From: CAYXFZ01 sp964464385
Lineage (GTDB): Bacteria > Planctomycetota > UBA1135
DNA length: 38,572 bases
Direction of reading: 5' to 3'
Assembly (NCBI GenBank): GCA_964464385.1
Contig: CAYXFZ010000007.1
Span: 1 to 38,572, forward strand
The notes beneath the pieces were generated by a model. That model saw only the letters and a program-made list of their open reading frames with translations, was not told where the DNA came from and made no database searches. Shown one piece after another: positions 8,731 to 16,614 of this stretch. How positions within the stretch are numbered: the stretch's first letter is position 1; each line of letters opens with the position of its first letter. Both the position numbers and the translations under genes were made by a program.

Positions 8731-10554
8731 ATGCTCTCCCTTCGCTTTGGATTCCTCCCCGCTCTCGGACTGCTGGGTTGTGTTCTCCTGATACAAGAAC
8801 CCGTCCAGACCATCATCCTTCCTGGGTTTCATCATTTGGGTGACGATGTCACCCCAGAATGGCCGGAGGCCTCGCCCGAACCCGAAGGTGCGGGACGCCT
8901 CGAAGTGTCCTTTCCTGCCCGGAAGAATGCCCATTCCTGGACGCTCCGTCTTTCTCAACGCCATGTCAGCAACCGCTGGAGCATCCAAATCAACGGTAGA
9001 GAAATTGGCGTCCTTCCTAAGGGCGATGCTACCCAGATTCTTTACCACCCGATTCCAGCGGGCTTTCTTCGGTATGGAAACAACACCCTAGCCTTGGTTA
9101 CGAATTCTCTTGCCGATGATGTCGTCCTGGGCAATGGGGTGTTGTTCGACCAACCCATTCGACGCGTATTGCATCTAGGGGAAATCCAATTGAAAGTTGT
9201 GGATTTCCAAACCGGCGAACTTCTCCCTGCCCGCTTAACTCTTGTGGATGGTGCTGGCGTACTGGCCCCTCTGAGGGAAGCTCAGCGATTGCACACTGCC
9301 GTTCGTCCCGGCACGCTTTACACATCGGATGGCCTAGCCCAGGCCTGGATTCCAGAGGGCACCTACGAAGTTTGGGCCAGCAAGGGAATGGAGTGGAGTG
9401 CAGCGCGGGCCCAAGTTCACATTGTTGAAGGCAGGTCCACCCGTTGCACCCTCGCATTGACTCATGAAGTCTCCACGCCTAATTACGTTGCTGCCGACAC
9501 CCACATTCATACGCTCACACATTCCGGGCACGGTGACTCCACCGTAGAAGAACGCATGGTCACCCTAGCCGCAGAGGGTGTCGAACTGGCGATCGCCACG
9601 GATCACAACCACAACACCGACTATCTCCCCACCCAAAAGGCTATGGGATTGCAAGCTTGGTTCACGCCCGTCGTGGGCAACGAAGTTTCCACGCCCATTG
9701 GGCACTACAACGCATTCCCATTGGATCCTGCCGATTCGGTACCTCCCCACAAACCGTTTCAAGTGGAGAACCCTCTGGACTATTCCCAACTGATCTTGGG
9801 AATCCGGGATGCCGGGGCACGCGTCGTCATTCTCAATCATCCACGTTGGCCGGATTTCAACCGCGGACCCTTTGGCGTGCTGCAATTGGATCGGAACAAC
9901 GGAGGCCGTCTGCGCAACACACCCTTTGATTTTGATGCCATTGAGGTTTTCAACAGCACCACCAAAGTGGTCAGCCCCGATGAAATTCTTTTGGATTGGT
10001 ATTCCCTATTGAACCGAGGGGAAACCATTACTGCGGTCGGCTCGTCCGACTCCCACACCGTGTCCGATCGAGTGGGTGAAGGTCGCACTTATGTTTGGTC
10101 TTCGGCAACCGATCCGGGCAATATTGATATCCAAGAAGCTTGCAATTCTTTTGTGGACGGAATCACCTCCTGCAGTCTCGGCCTATTCGCCGAGATCCTG
10201 GATGGGGAGAGGCCGGCCATGGGTGCACTCCTCGCCCCCGTGGAAGGTAGAGCCAAGCTTACGCTACGGGTTGCCGGCGCCTCTTGGGTCACCCCTCCCA
10301 CCGTGGGAATTAGGATCAACGGTGAAATCGCCGCTGAATTTCAAATCCCGAAACAAGACGGGCCCCTGGACGTGCGCATCCCGTTGGACCTGAACTTGCC
10401 TGCCCAAGATGCCTGGCTGACCTGCATGATTCGCGCCCCCCTTCCCGAGAGTGCCTTCTGGCAAAGCATGATGCCCTACCTGGCCGCCCTCACCAATCCC
10501 GTGCGCTTTGACGTGGATGGCGACGGCAAGTGGACCGCCCCGCTCTTCCCCTGA
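8731..10554 (+). CDS. CehA/McbA-type PHP-domain metallohydrolase, exported
   Basis: A 607-residue protein. After an N-terminal hydrophobic segment (residues 5-21, with an imperfect LLGC lipobox-like sequence) comes a beta-rich N-terminal region of about 230 residues and then a PHP domain with its metal-binding motifs: DTHIH (256-260), ATDHNHN (about 289-295), GNEVS, a NHPRW segment and GSSDSH (437-442). PHP proteins are metal-dependent phosphoesterases or hydrolases; this subgroup resembles CehA/McbA, which were named for carbamate hydrolysis, but the substrate here is unknown. The N-terminal region has a carboxypeptidase-regulatory-like beta fold look (LPARLTLVDGAG, then GTYEVWASKG). It is insulated on the left by a terminator and followed after 19 bp by the amidase gene, which has its own TANNNT box. 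Confidence 0.85.
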   Translation: MLSLRFGFLPALGLLGCVLLIQEPVQTIILPGFHHLGDDVTPEWPEASPEPEGAGRLEVSFPARKNAHSWTLRLSQRHVSNRWSIQINGREIGVLPKGDATQILYHPIPAGFLRYGNNTLALVTNSLADDVVLGNGVLFDQPIRRVLHLGEIQLKVVDFQTGELLPARLTLVDGAGVLAPLREAQRLHTAVRPGTLYTSDGLAQAWIPEGTYEVWASKGMEWSAARAQVHIVEGRSTRCTLALTHEVSTPNYVAADTHIHTLTHSGHGDSTVEERMVTLAAEGVELAIATDHNHNTDYLPTQKAMGLQAWFTPVVGNEVSTPIGHYNAFPLDPADSVPPHKPFQVENPLDYSQLILGIRDAGARVVILNHPRWPDFNRGPFGVLQLDRNNGGRLRNTPFDFDAIEVFNSTTKVVSPDEILLDWYSLLNRGETITAVGSSDSHTVSDRVGEGRTYVWSSATDPGNIDIQEACNSFVDGITSCSLGLFAEILDGERPAMGALLAPVEGRAKLTLRVAGASWVTPPTVGIRINGEIAAEFQIPKQDGPLDVRIPLDLNLPAQDAWLTCMIRAPLPESAFWQSMMPYLAALTNPVRFDVDGDGKWTAPLFP

Positions 10555-10561
10555 TCCGGTT

Positions 10562-10567
10562 TACACT
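10562..10567 (+). promoter_or_regulatory. TANNNT -10 box for the amidase gene
   Basis: TACACT ends 6 nt before GTG 10574 and supports that GTG as the start codon of a leaderless message. It sits in the 19-bp gap after the PHP hydrolase gene. Confidence 0.45.
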
Positions 10568-10573
10568 AGAGGG

Positions 10574-11968
10574 GTGCTGCTCTCCCTTTTTCTCGCCCTG
10601 TCCCCTCAGACCTCCTGGATGACCACGCCCGTAGGAGCCCTTCAGGTTTCAGGAGGCGAGGAGCGCAAAATCATGGTTTCTGCTCCTCCCGAGGGTTTTC
10701 GCTCGGTGGGAATTTGGTGGCGAGGATCCTGGGCAATGGCCCAATGGAAGCTGATCCAAAGCGATGGATCCTTGGGTAATCCCTTCCCCATCACCGAAGT
10801 GGAGGACCTCTCCCCCGCGCATGCTGGGGCCACGGGCCCGGCTGGACCCGCACAAGTTGGCGGCTTGTTGCATTCTTATGCTGAAAATCCCCAAGGAGTG
10901 CAATTGACCATCCCGGGGCCGGCCAACTTGCAAGCGATCACCCTCGTTTGGATTCCCGATTCTTCTTCTTTTTCTGGTTCATCCAGTCGCACGGTTTCGC
11001 AATCAGCTTGGTTTGACCGTGCCAGTTGGAACGCCGATCCACCCGCTTGTTCTTCCGGAACGTGCCCCGTCACCCACGTTGCCATCCATCACACGGCCAA
11101 CTCCAATGAATACCTGAGTCCTGGCTGGCCGCAGTGCGCGGCCAATGTGAAAGCAATCCAAATCTACCATATGGCCACGCGCGGCTGGTGCGACATTGGT
11201 TATCTTTTCTTGGTTTGTCCTCACGGTTTGATCTGGGAGGGACGGGCCGGCGATGGGACCGTAGGTGCCCACGATGGTTACAACTGTGGCTCCATGGGCG
11301 TTTCGGTCATGGGTTGGTTTCACCCTCCCTACAACCAAGCGCCCACCCAAGCATCCTTGGATGCCATTGCCGATCTCGGTGCCTGGAAGTGCGATCAAAA
11401 GGGTCTCGACCCTCTCGGTGTGGGATGGTACGTCGGCTACGGCGGTTTCATGCGAACGGTGTATGGACACCGAAATGTCAGTAGCACGGCCTGTCCCGGT
11501 GATCTTTTGTACGGTCGTTTGGGAAATCTTCGGAGCGGTATGGCGGCCCGCATAGCCGGGGATTGGCAACAAATCATCCTCGACAATCCCTCAGCGACCA
11601 AAGTCGGTAATTGGACCACAGGAACCGCCACGCCGGATCGCTGGGGGCCGGACTACGCCTTCGCCTCGACCTCCACCTCCGGCAACGCTTTTGCTTGGTG
11701 GAGCCTAATCCCGCCGCAAAGTGGCGATTGGGAAATTTCCTTTTGGTGGCCCGAGGGTGGCAACCGGAGCCCTGAGGCCAAGTTTGGACTCCGTATCCAA
11801 GGACAACTCTATTCCACTCGAACGGATCAAAGGATTCGAGGTGGCCAGTGGAATGTGCTCGGCAAGATTCAACTCACGACCGGCAATCCAATCCAAGTGG
11901 GACTTTCCAACCAAGGTACGACTTCTTCCGTAGTCCTATTGGACGCCGTTCGTTTGATCCTCCGCTGA
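10574..11968 (+). CDS. Exported N-acetylmuramoyl-L-alanine amidase (PGRP type) with golvesin-like C-terminal domain
   Basis: A 464-residue protein that should cleave the lactyl-amide bond between MurNAc and the stem peptide outside the membrane. Start GTG 10574 gives a short hydrophobic export signal (LLSLFLALS); the upstream ATG at 10508 would overlap the previous gene by 47 bp. The amidase_2/PGRP domain (about residues 140-330) has zinc-ligand candidates His172 (in AIHHT), His299 (in YGHRN) and Cys307 (in STACPGD). Several extra cysteines (ACSSGTCP, QCAAN, GWCDIGY, YNCGS) suggest disulfides. The last 120 residues (from VGNWTTGT through GDWEISFWWPEGG to VVLLDAVRL) match the golvesin/Xly-type carbohydrate-binding beta-sandwich pattern. 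Followed after 33 bp by the rhodanese gene. Confidence 0.9.
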   Translation: MLLSLFLALSPQTSWMTTPVGALQVSGGEERKIMVSAPPEGFRSVGIWWRGSWAMAQWKLIQSDGSLGNPFPITEVEDLSPAHAGATGPAGPAQVGGLLHSYAENPQGVQLTIPGPANLQAITLVWIPDSSSFSGSSSRTVSQSAWFDRASWNADPPACSSGTCPVTHVAIHHTANSNEYLSPGWPQCAANVKAIQIYHMATRGWCDIGYLFLVCPHGLIWEGRAGDGTVGAHDGYNCGSMGVSVMGWFHPPYNQAPTQASLDAIADLGAWKCDQKGLDPLGVGWYVGYGGFMRTVYGHRNVSSTACPGDLLYGRLGNLRSGMAARIAGDWQQIILDNPSATKVGNWTTGTATPDRWGPDYAFASTSTSGNAFAWWSLIPPQSGDWEISFWWPEGGNRSPEAKFGLRIQGQLYSTRTDQRIRGGQWNVLGKIQLTTGNPIQVGLSNQGTTSSVVLLDAVRLILR

Positions 11969-11987
11969 ATCAAGACGGCCCTCGCCC

Positions 11988-11993
11988 TAGAAT
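11988..11993 (+). promoter_or_regulatory. TANNNT -10 box for the rhodanese-MauE-hydrolase operon
   Basis: TAGAAT ends 8 nt before ATG 12002; it is a good match to the TATAAT consensus. No convincing -35 box. Confidence 0.5.
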
Positions 11994-12001
11994 CCCGTCC
12001 C

Positions 12002-12505
12002 ATGCCCCGCTGCCCTCTTGCCCAAGCCGGCCTCTTGCTGTTGTCCAGCTTATTGATGGCCTTTGGCCTCAACGCGGTGCGCGCCGATGGGCTGGATTTG
12101 AGTTGGGATTATTTTCTCGCGGAGACGAGTAACGAAGGCCTGGAATCGGAATTCACGCTCATAGGCTTGGAAGAGGCCAAAGAGTGGTGGACCTACCGCG
12201 CCGACGAAATCCCCGGGATTTATTTCGTGGACGCTCGACGGGGCAAGACCTTTGTCCAAGGCCACATCCCCGACGCTGTTCCGCTGGATCACTGGGCCGA
12301 TCGAGAGGATTGGCCCCAGGATGCCCTGGAAAAATTACGCCAAGCCAGCAAGGTCATCGTCTATTGCGCCGGCGGAGATTGCGAGGACAGTTTTAATTTG
12401 GCCACCGAGTTGGTGTATCGCCACCAAGTGCCGCCAGAAATCATCGCCGTATTTGAAGGGGGCTATGCCGCCTGGAAGGAAGCCGGCCTGGAGATCGCCG
12501 AGTGA
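12002..12505 (+). CDS. Exported rhodanese-like sulfurtransferase
   Basis: A 167-residue protein with an N-terminal hydrophobic signal (AGLLLLSSLLMAFGLNAVRA) and one rhodanese domain (about residues 50-165). Typical features are FVDARRG, then GHIPDAVPLDH, the active-site strand and loop VIVYCAGGDCEDS with catalytic Cys122, and the C-terminal FEGGYAAWKEAGL. It could carry persulfide sulfur in the periplasm or be a redox partner; the loop has a second Cys (127) that might form a disulfide with Cys122. Its stop overlaps the GTG start of the next gene (GTGA), so the two are translationally coupled. Rhodanese next to a MauE/DoxX membrane protein suggests a joint sulfur or thiol redox function. Confidence 0.88.
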   Translation: MPRCPLAQAGLLLLSSLLMAFGLNAVRADGLDLSWDYFLAETSNEGLESEFTLIGLEEAKEWWTYRADEIPGIYFVDARRGKTFVQGHIPDAVPLDHWADREDWPQDALEKLRQASKVIVYCAGGDCEDSFNLATELVYRHQVPPEIIAVFEGGYAAWKEAGLEIAE

Positions 12506-12960
12506 ACCTAGCCCGATTACTAAGCGCCGGTCGACCCTGGATTGCCGTGGCTTTGGGCTTGGTCATGGTCGCCTTTGGTTGGCTCAAGATTGGAGATCCC
12601 GTGTCCTTTCTGAAAGCGATCCACGAGTACGACTTCCTGCCCACCCAACCCCCATTGCTTCTGAATTTGTTGGCGATTTGGATTCCAGTTTTGGAGATTT
12701 TGGGTGGCTTGGGCCTGATCCTAGGCAAGGGTCGAAAGGGTGCCGCCCTGATCTTGGGCATTTTCCTCTTCGCCTTCACGATTGGCGTGGCCATCCGAGG
12801 TCATGGATTGGCAACCGAGCAAGGGATTGGCTGGTGCGCGGTTGCTTTTGATTGTGGTTGCGGTTCGGGAATCGTGAATCTTTGCAGTAAACTCTTGGAA
12901 AACGGACTCCTGATTTTGGGCTGCGCTTGGGTTGGATGCGTCCCTGAAAACAAAGCGTGA
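12502..12960 (+). CDS. MauE/DoxX-like four-helix membrane protein
   Basis: A 152-residue integral membrane protein with about four hydrophobic helices (IAVALGLVMVAFGW; LLLNLLAIWIPVLEILGGLGL; GAALILGIFLFAFTIGVAI; LLENGLLILGCAWVG). GTG 12502 overlaps the stop of the rhodanese gene. A DCGCG motif followed by NLC near residues 115-125 and the ENGLLI helix match the MauE/DoxX-type pattern, in which cysteines face the periplasmic side and are linked to thiol-disulfide exchange in methylamine dehydrogenase maturation. The exact substrate here is unknown; no methylamine dehydrogenase genes are in the window. Its stop overlaps the GTG start of the next gene. Confidence 0.8.
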   Translation: MNLARLLSAGRPWIAVALGLVMVAFGWLKIGDPVSFLKAIHEYDFLPTQPPLLLNLLAIWIPVLEILGGLGLILGKGRKGAALILGIFLFAFTIGVAIRGHGLATEQGIGWCAVAFDCGCGSGIVNLCSKLLENGLLILGCAWVGCVPENKA

Positions 12961-13793
12961 ATCCGCCCGCATCCAACCTCACCGAGGCGCGCAGGTTGCG
13001 CACATCCGATGGCCTCAAACTCCACGCTTTGCACTGGGATCCTGCGGCCGCGCGACGAGGGACCCTCTGGGTAATTCCTGGCTTGGGAGAACACTCGGGA
13101 CGCTACCGCCATGTCGGCACCCACTTTGCCCAATCGGGTTGGGAGGTCTGGATTCCAGATCTTCGTGGCCATGGCCATTCCCAAGGAACCCGTTGCCATG
13201 TGAACTCTTGGTTCGATTATTTTGAGGATTTGCGAGCCTTGCAATTGGCATCAGGCCCACCCAGGGCCATCCTGGCTCATTCCATGGGGGGGCTGCTCGC
13301 CGTGGACTGGTTGGGTCACTTGGGCGAAACCGAGAGCCTGCTGTTGTCCTCACCCCTCCTAGGCATTGCCTTGGAACTTCCTCCCTGGAAACTGACCCTC
13401 TCCAGTTTCCTTTCCCGTTGGTTTCCCAAATTGCCCCTGGCCAATGAAATTCCGCTGGATTCACTTTGCACGGATCCCGAGGTCATTGCTCGGGTTCAGG
13501 CGGATCCTTTTTATACCCGCAAGGCAACGCCTCGTTGGTACACCGAAATGCGCTTGGCCTTGGAACGCGTTCGCGAAAACACCGCTCGCTTTGATACTCC
13601 CGTGGCCCTGCATTGTGCCGACGATGATCGGGTTACGAATAGCAATCGGGCCAAAGAGTGGCTGGCGCAAATCCCAAGCCGAAGCACCCAAACGATTTGG
13701 CCCAAGACCCGCCATGAGATTTTGCAGGAGCCTTGCCAAGATCAAATATTGACTGCCATGAGTGATTGGTTGGCGGTCGGAAACTCCGACTAG
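12957..13793 (+). CDS. Alpha/beta hydrolase (monoacylglycerol lipase/serine aminopeptidase-like)
   Basis: A 278-residue cytoplasmic protein of the hydrolase_4 type. The catalytic triad can be placed: nucleophile Ser109 in AHSMGG, acid in HCADDDRV (Asp222-224), and His253 in KTRHEILQE. The oxyanion region is PGLGEHSGRY and the strand-turn DLRGHGHSQG is typical of lysophospholipase/monoglyceride lipase relatives. Substrate not predictable. The GTG start at 12957 overlaps the stop of the MauE-like gene by 4 bp, completing a three-gene coupled operon. It converges with the kinase gene; the 19-bp gap and the last codons hold a small hairpin. Confidence 0.88.
   Translation: MNPPASNLTEARRLRTSDGLKLHALHWDPAAARRGTLWVIPGLGEHSGRYRHVGTHFAQSGWEVWIPDLRGHGHSQGTRCHVNSWFDYFEDLRALQLASGPPRAILAHSMGGLLAVDWLGHLGETESLLLSSPLLGIALELPPWKLTLSSFLSRWFPKLPLANEIPLDSLCTDPEVIARVQADPFYTRKATPRWYTEMRLALERVRENTARFDTPVALHCADDDRVTNSNRAKEWLAQIPSRSTQTIWPKTRHEILQEPCQDQILTAMSDWLAVGNSD
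13776..13790. other. Small hairpin between convergent genes
   Basis: GTCGGA-AAC-TCCGAC, a perfect 6-bp stem with a 3-nt loop at the 3' end of the hydrolase gene. There is no T-run on either strand, so a terminator role is doubtful; it may be chance. Confidence 0.25.
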
Positions 13794-13812
13794 GGCAGAC
13801 CAGTCGCTCCAA

Positions 13813-15756
13813 CTAGGGCAAATCCAGGGCCATCTCCAGATCCCAGGCGTCGGCGACCGGCCACGACAAACAATCGGCAGCGACTTCCCCTGCATTTTCG
13901 GTCGGCTTCAGCCAAAGCAACCCCCCATACCGGGACTCGGAAGCCAACACGCTCAAGGCGGCTGTCAGCGAATCATCCAGGTTGCCAATCCCCTGAGAAG
14001 CTCGAATCCGCGCGCACATCTCACGATCAACGTCACTGGCGGTGCCAGCCTCTCCGACAGGAATCCAATTTTTCTTTTGCACCAAGTTGCCCCAAAGTCC
14101 AGCCAGTTGTTCGGCTTTTTGGATATCCCGGCTCGGATTCCAATCATCCAAGACCAAGAGGTGCGGCTGCCGAGGAGATTCGGGAAGAAGGGGTTCTTCC
14201 ATCAATTCGGTTTCACCCCATTGCAAGCTTGGAGCTCCAGGAATCCCGGAAACAGTTTCGGCCCGGTTGTGGAAGATCGGGGTGAATGCTGCCAACGAAA
14301 GAAGAGAAGCGAATCCCGTGAGCAAAATGCCCAATCCTGTTCCCAAGACTTGCCGTCGGGATGGAAAAGCAGAAGCAGCCTGCTTGGCAACCAAGGGTGG
14401 AGTGGAACTTCCTCGGCTTTCATGATGCACCAAGGGACGGTATTCCTGCAAAGGGGGTGGTTCCGTGCCAAGACCAACGGGATCCCGACCACCCATGGAG
14501 GGTAAATCGGCGATAGTCAGGGCATAAGGATCGTCAGCCTCCAAGACCTTGTGAATGTCCAACAACATCGTTCGCACATCGGCATAGCGTTCCCCCATTT
14601 CGGCCATGGATTTGCGCACAATCATGCGCAAGGCTTCGGGACAAGTCTTGGTCAGACGCGAAAGAACGCCATGTGCCGGGAATTCCCCCTCGATGACGGA
14701 GTACAAAACAGCGCCTGCACCAAAGAGGTCAAACTTGGCGGCTTCGACTTCCCGAACCTTGGTCCCTTTCATGGCCATGCGCACCATTTCGGGGTCGCGG
14801 AAATACTCCGTGCCATGGGTAGTCAAGGTCATGCCGCTCTCCAGGGGCGTGACTAAACCCAAATCCACGAGATGGGCGCGTTCGCCACAAACAACGAGAT
14901 TGTCGGGTTTGACATCCTTGTGCCAAAGTCCAGCTTGGTGGAATCGCTCCAACCCGAGGAGGAGATCGCTCACATAGGAAACTCCTCGCCGCAATTCCGC
15001 CACGGCCAAGCCATCGGCTTTGTTGGCATGCATACCTTCCACAACTTGGCGAAGATTTTGCCCTGGAACGTAGGGCATCACGTACCAAAATCGTTGTTCG
15101 TCCACGCCATGCTCCAATACAAAACCCAATCGACGGGCGACTTCCAAGGACCGGCTCTCCCGCATGATTTGGGCAAGCGAGGGGCCACCTTCCAAGGGGA
15201 AGGATTTCAAAACCACGCGATCTACGGACGGAAAACCTGCAGCTTGAAACTCCGCCAACTTTTCAGGGGTAGGCTTGGCGATTTCCAGAAGCGCACCGGA
15301 CCCGCCAGACGGAAGCGTGCCGAGCCGATGATAGGCCGCAAAGGAATCCGTCGTCCGGACCACGGGCGGAGCCTTGGGAAGGGGCCTCTGAGTATGGCCT
15401 GGTCCAGTTGGCCAGGGTGTCCCGCCAACGAAAACCGCGCCGAGGTTGCCGAACAACAAGCGGCCCAAGGTGGCGGCGGAAGTCCAAAGTGCTCTGCCCA
15501 TCTGCCGCAGTGTGCGCCGAGCTCCAGCCATGCCCCCAAAGAGAGTGGCAAAAAAGGCGCCGGGAAAAAGCATGAGCAGCCAGACCAACGACCCAATCAG
15601 AAGGCCAGCATCCAATAACTGGCGCAGAAAAAAATGAAGAATGCGGCCCAGAAAACGGAAAAACACCCGCAGAATGCCGGCGGCCAAAAAGACCACCACA
15701 ATCAAGACCACTCCGATCAGGAGTGGTCGAAAAGCGAGACTGAGCGAGGTGAACAA
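13813..15756 (-). CDS. Membrane-anchored Ser/Thr protein kinase
   Basis: A 647-residue protein. Start TTG 15756 lies 8 nt after the stop of the ECF sigma factor gene. Residues 10-75 form a hydrophobic region of two or three membrane segments; a kinase domain follows (about 140-405) and appears intact: Lys184 (VVLK), a Glu in RESRSLE, catalytic loop HKDVKPDN (Asp281, Asn286), DLG in place of DFG (Asp298), DPE in place of APE, and the F-helix Asp in FDLFGAG. A second membrane segment (about 470-495) leads to a C-terminal region of about 150 residues outside the membrane that I do not recognise and that may be a sensor. In planctomycetes, ECF sigma factors are commonly encoded beside such kinases, which phosphorylate or otherwise control them; that role is inferred from context. 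Confidence 0.85.
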   Translation of the reverse strand: MFTSLSLAFRPLLIGVVLIVVVFLAAGILRVFFRFLGRILHFFLRQLLDAGLLIGSLVWLLMLFPGAFFATLFGGMAGARRTLRQMGRALWTSAATLGRLLFGNLGAVFVGGTPWPTGPGHTQRPLPKAPPVVRTTDSFAAYHRLGTLPSGGSGALLEIAKPTPEKLAEFQAAGFPSVDRVVLKSFPLEGGPSLAQIMRESRSLEVARRLGFVLEHGVDEQRFWYVMPYVPGQNLRQVVEGMHANKADGLAVAELRRGVSYVSDLLLGLERFHQAGLWHKDVKPDNLVVCGERAHLVDLGLVTPLESGMTLTTHGTEYFRDPEMVRMAMKGTKVREVEAAKFDLFGAGAVLYSVIEGEFPAHGVLSRLTKTCPEALRMIVRKSMAEMGERYADVRTMLLDIHKVLEADDPYALTIADLPSMGGRDPVGLGTEPPPLQEYRPLVHHESRGSSTPPLVAKQAASAFPSRRQVLGTGLGILLTGFASLLSLAAFTPIFHNRAETVSGIPGAPSLQWGETELMEEPLLPESPRQPHLLVLDDWNPSRDIQKAEQLAGLWGNLVQKKNWIPVGEAGTASDVDREMCARIRASQGIGNLDDSLTAALSVLASESRYGGLLWLKPTENAGEVAADCLSWPVADAWDLEMALDLP

Positions 15757-15764
15757 GGTGTGAT

Positions 15765-16520
15765 CTAAGGCTGGGATCCGGTCTCCAGCACCCGCCGCCG
15801 AAATTCCTCTTGATGGCGAAGGATTTCGCCCAGAGTTTCGTCGAAGAGCTGGTCATCCTTGTTCTTGGGATTTGCCTCCAAGCCATTTCTCGCGGCCTCA
15901 AATTCTTCCTCTTCCGTGAAGGAAAAACGGGCAACCGTCTCCACCAAGCGGGCACGAATCACATCCCGCACCCGCTGGAGTCGGCGGGTCACGGTCGGCG
16001 AACTGATACCGAGAGAGTCCGCCACTTGCTTGCCGGAACGCCCTTCGATGATTCGCTGGCGAAATACCTCATACTCCAAAAATTCGACTTCGTGTTCGGC
16101 TGCCCGAACGGCCGCTTCGACCTTGGAACGAAAAATGGCGGCCTCGTATTCCTTGTCGGGGGCGAGAACGGCGTCCGAAGCAACTCGACTTTCATCCAAA
16201 CTGGAGGCGGTCTTGCCAGAACCTCGTTTTTGAGCATTGCGCCGGGAAAATTCATCCGTCATGACATGGCGAGCAATGGCCAAAAGCCAAGTAGAAAAAC
16301 GGGCACCACGAGAAGGATCATGGCGATCAATGGCCTGAGCCAGAGCAGCCAAAGTGTCTTGAGAGAGATCGCGCACCGTCCAGGTAGAAAGGCGCCCTTT
16401 CCCCCACCGACCCAATTGGGCCTCGACCACAGGACCGAAAATCTCCCACATTTCGAACCAGGCACCAGCCTCCCGGGCCTGCAGACGGCCTATGAAACGA
16501 GTTGAGAGATCTCCCACCAT
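15765..16520 (-). CDS. ECF-family RNA polymerase sigma factor with C-terminal extension
   Basis: A 251-residue sigma-70 family protein. Sigma2 is visible around RDLSQDTLAALAQAI and RFSTWLLAIARHVMTDE (core-binding and -10 recognition); sigma4 is the helix-turn-helix GRSGKQVADSLGISSPTVT followed by RRLQRVRDVIRARL. About 55 extra residues after sigma4, acidic then basic, form an extension that may take part in control by the adjacent kinase. I prefer ATG 16520 over the ATG three codons upstream (16529), because TACAAT lies exactly 7 nt before 16520. It is followed by the membrane kinase gene after 8 bp and is divergent from the coiled-coil gene. No anti-sigma factor gene was seen. Confidence 0.9.
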   Translation of the reverse strand: MVGDLSTRFIGRLQAREAGAWFEMWEIFGPVVEAQLGRWGKGRLSTWTVRDLSQDTLAALAQAIDRHDPSRGARFSTWLLAIARHVMTDEFSRRNAQKRGSGKTASSLDESRVASDAVLAPDKEYEAAIFRSKVEAAVRAAEHEVEFLEYEVFRQRIIEGRSGKQVADSLGISSPTVTRRLQRVRDVIRARLVETVARFSFTEEEEFEAARNGLEANPKNKDDQLFDETLGEILRHQEEFRRRVLETGSQP

Positions 16521-16527
16521 GCTTCTC

Positions 16528-16533
16528 ATTGTA
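16528..16533 (-). promoter_or_regulatory. TANNNT -10 box for the sigma factor-kinase operon
   Basis: TACAAT on the minus strand (plus ATTGTA, 16528-16533) ends 7 nt before ATG 16520. It overlaps the alternative start at 16529, which argues for the shorter protein. Confidence 0.45.
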
Positions 16534-16614
16534 GGTGCCTAGGAAACGGTGAAATCCGAAGGCTCCTTTTCCCAAGAAGGGTATGAGGGCCCAATCTCGC
16601 CCCATCCTGAAACC

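Noticed and set aside
13762..14505. Long plus-strand frames inside the kinase gene (also 14872-15618)
   Set aside because: They oppose a well-supported kinase with all motifs; composition is typical of antisense frames in GC-rich DNA.
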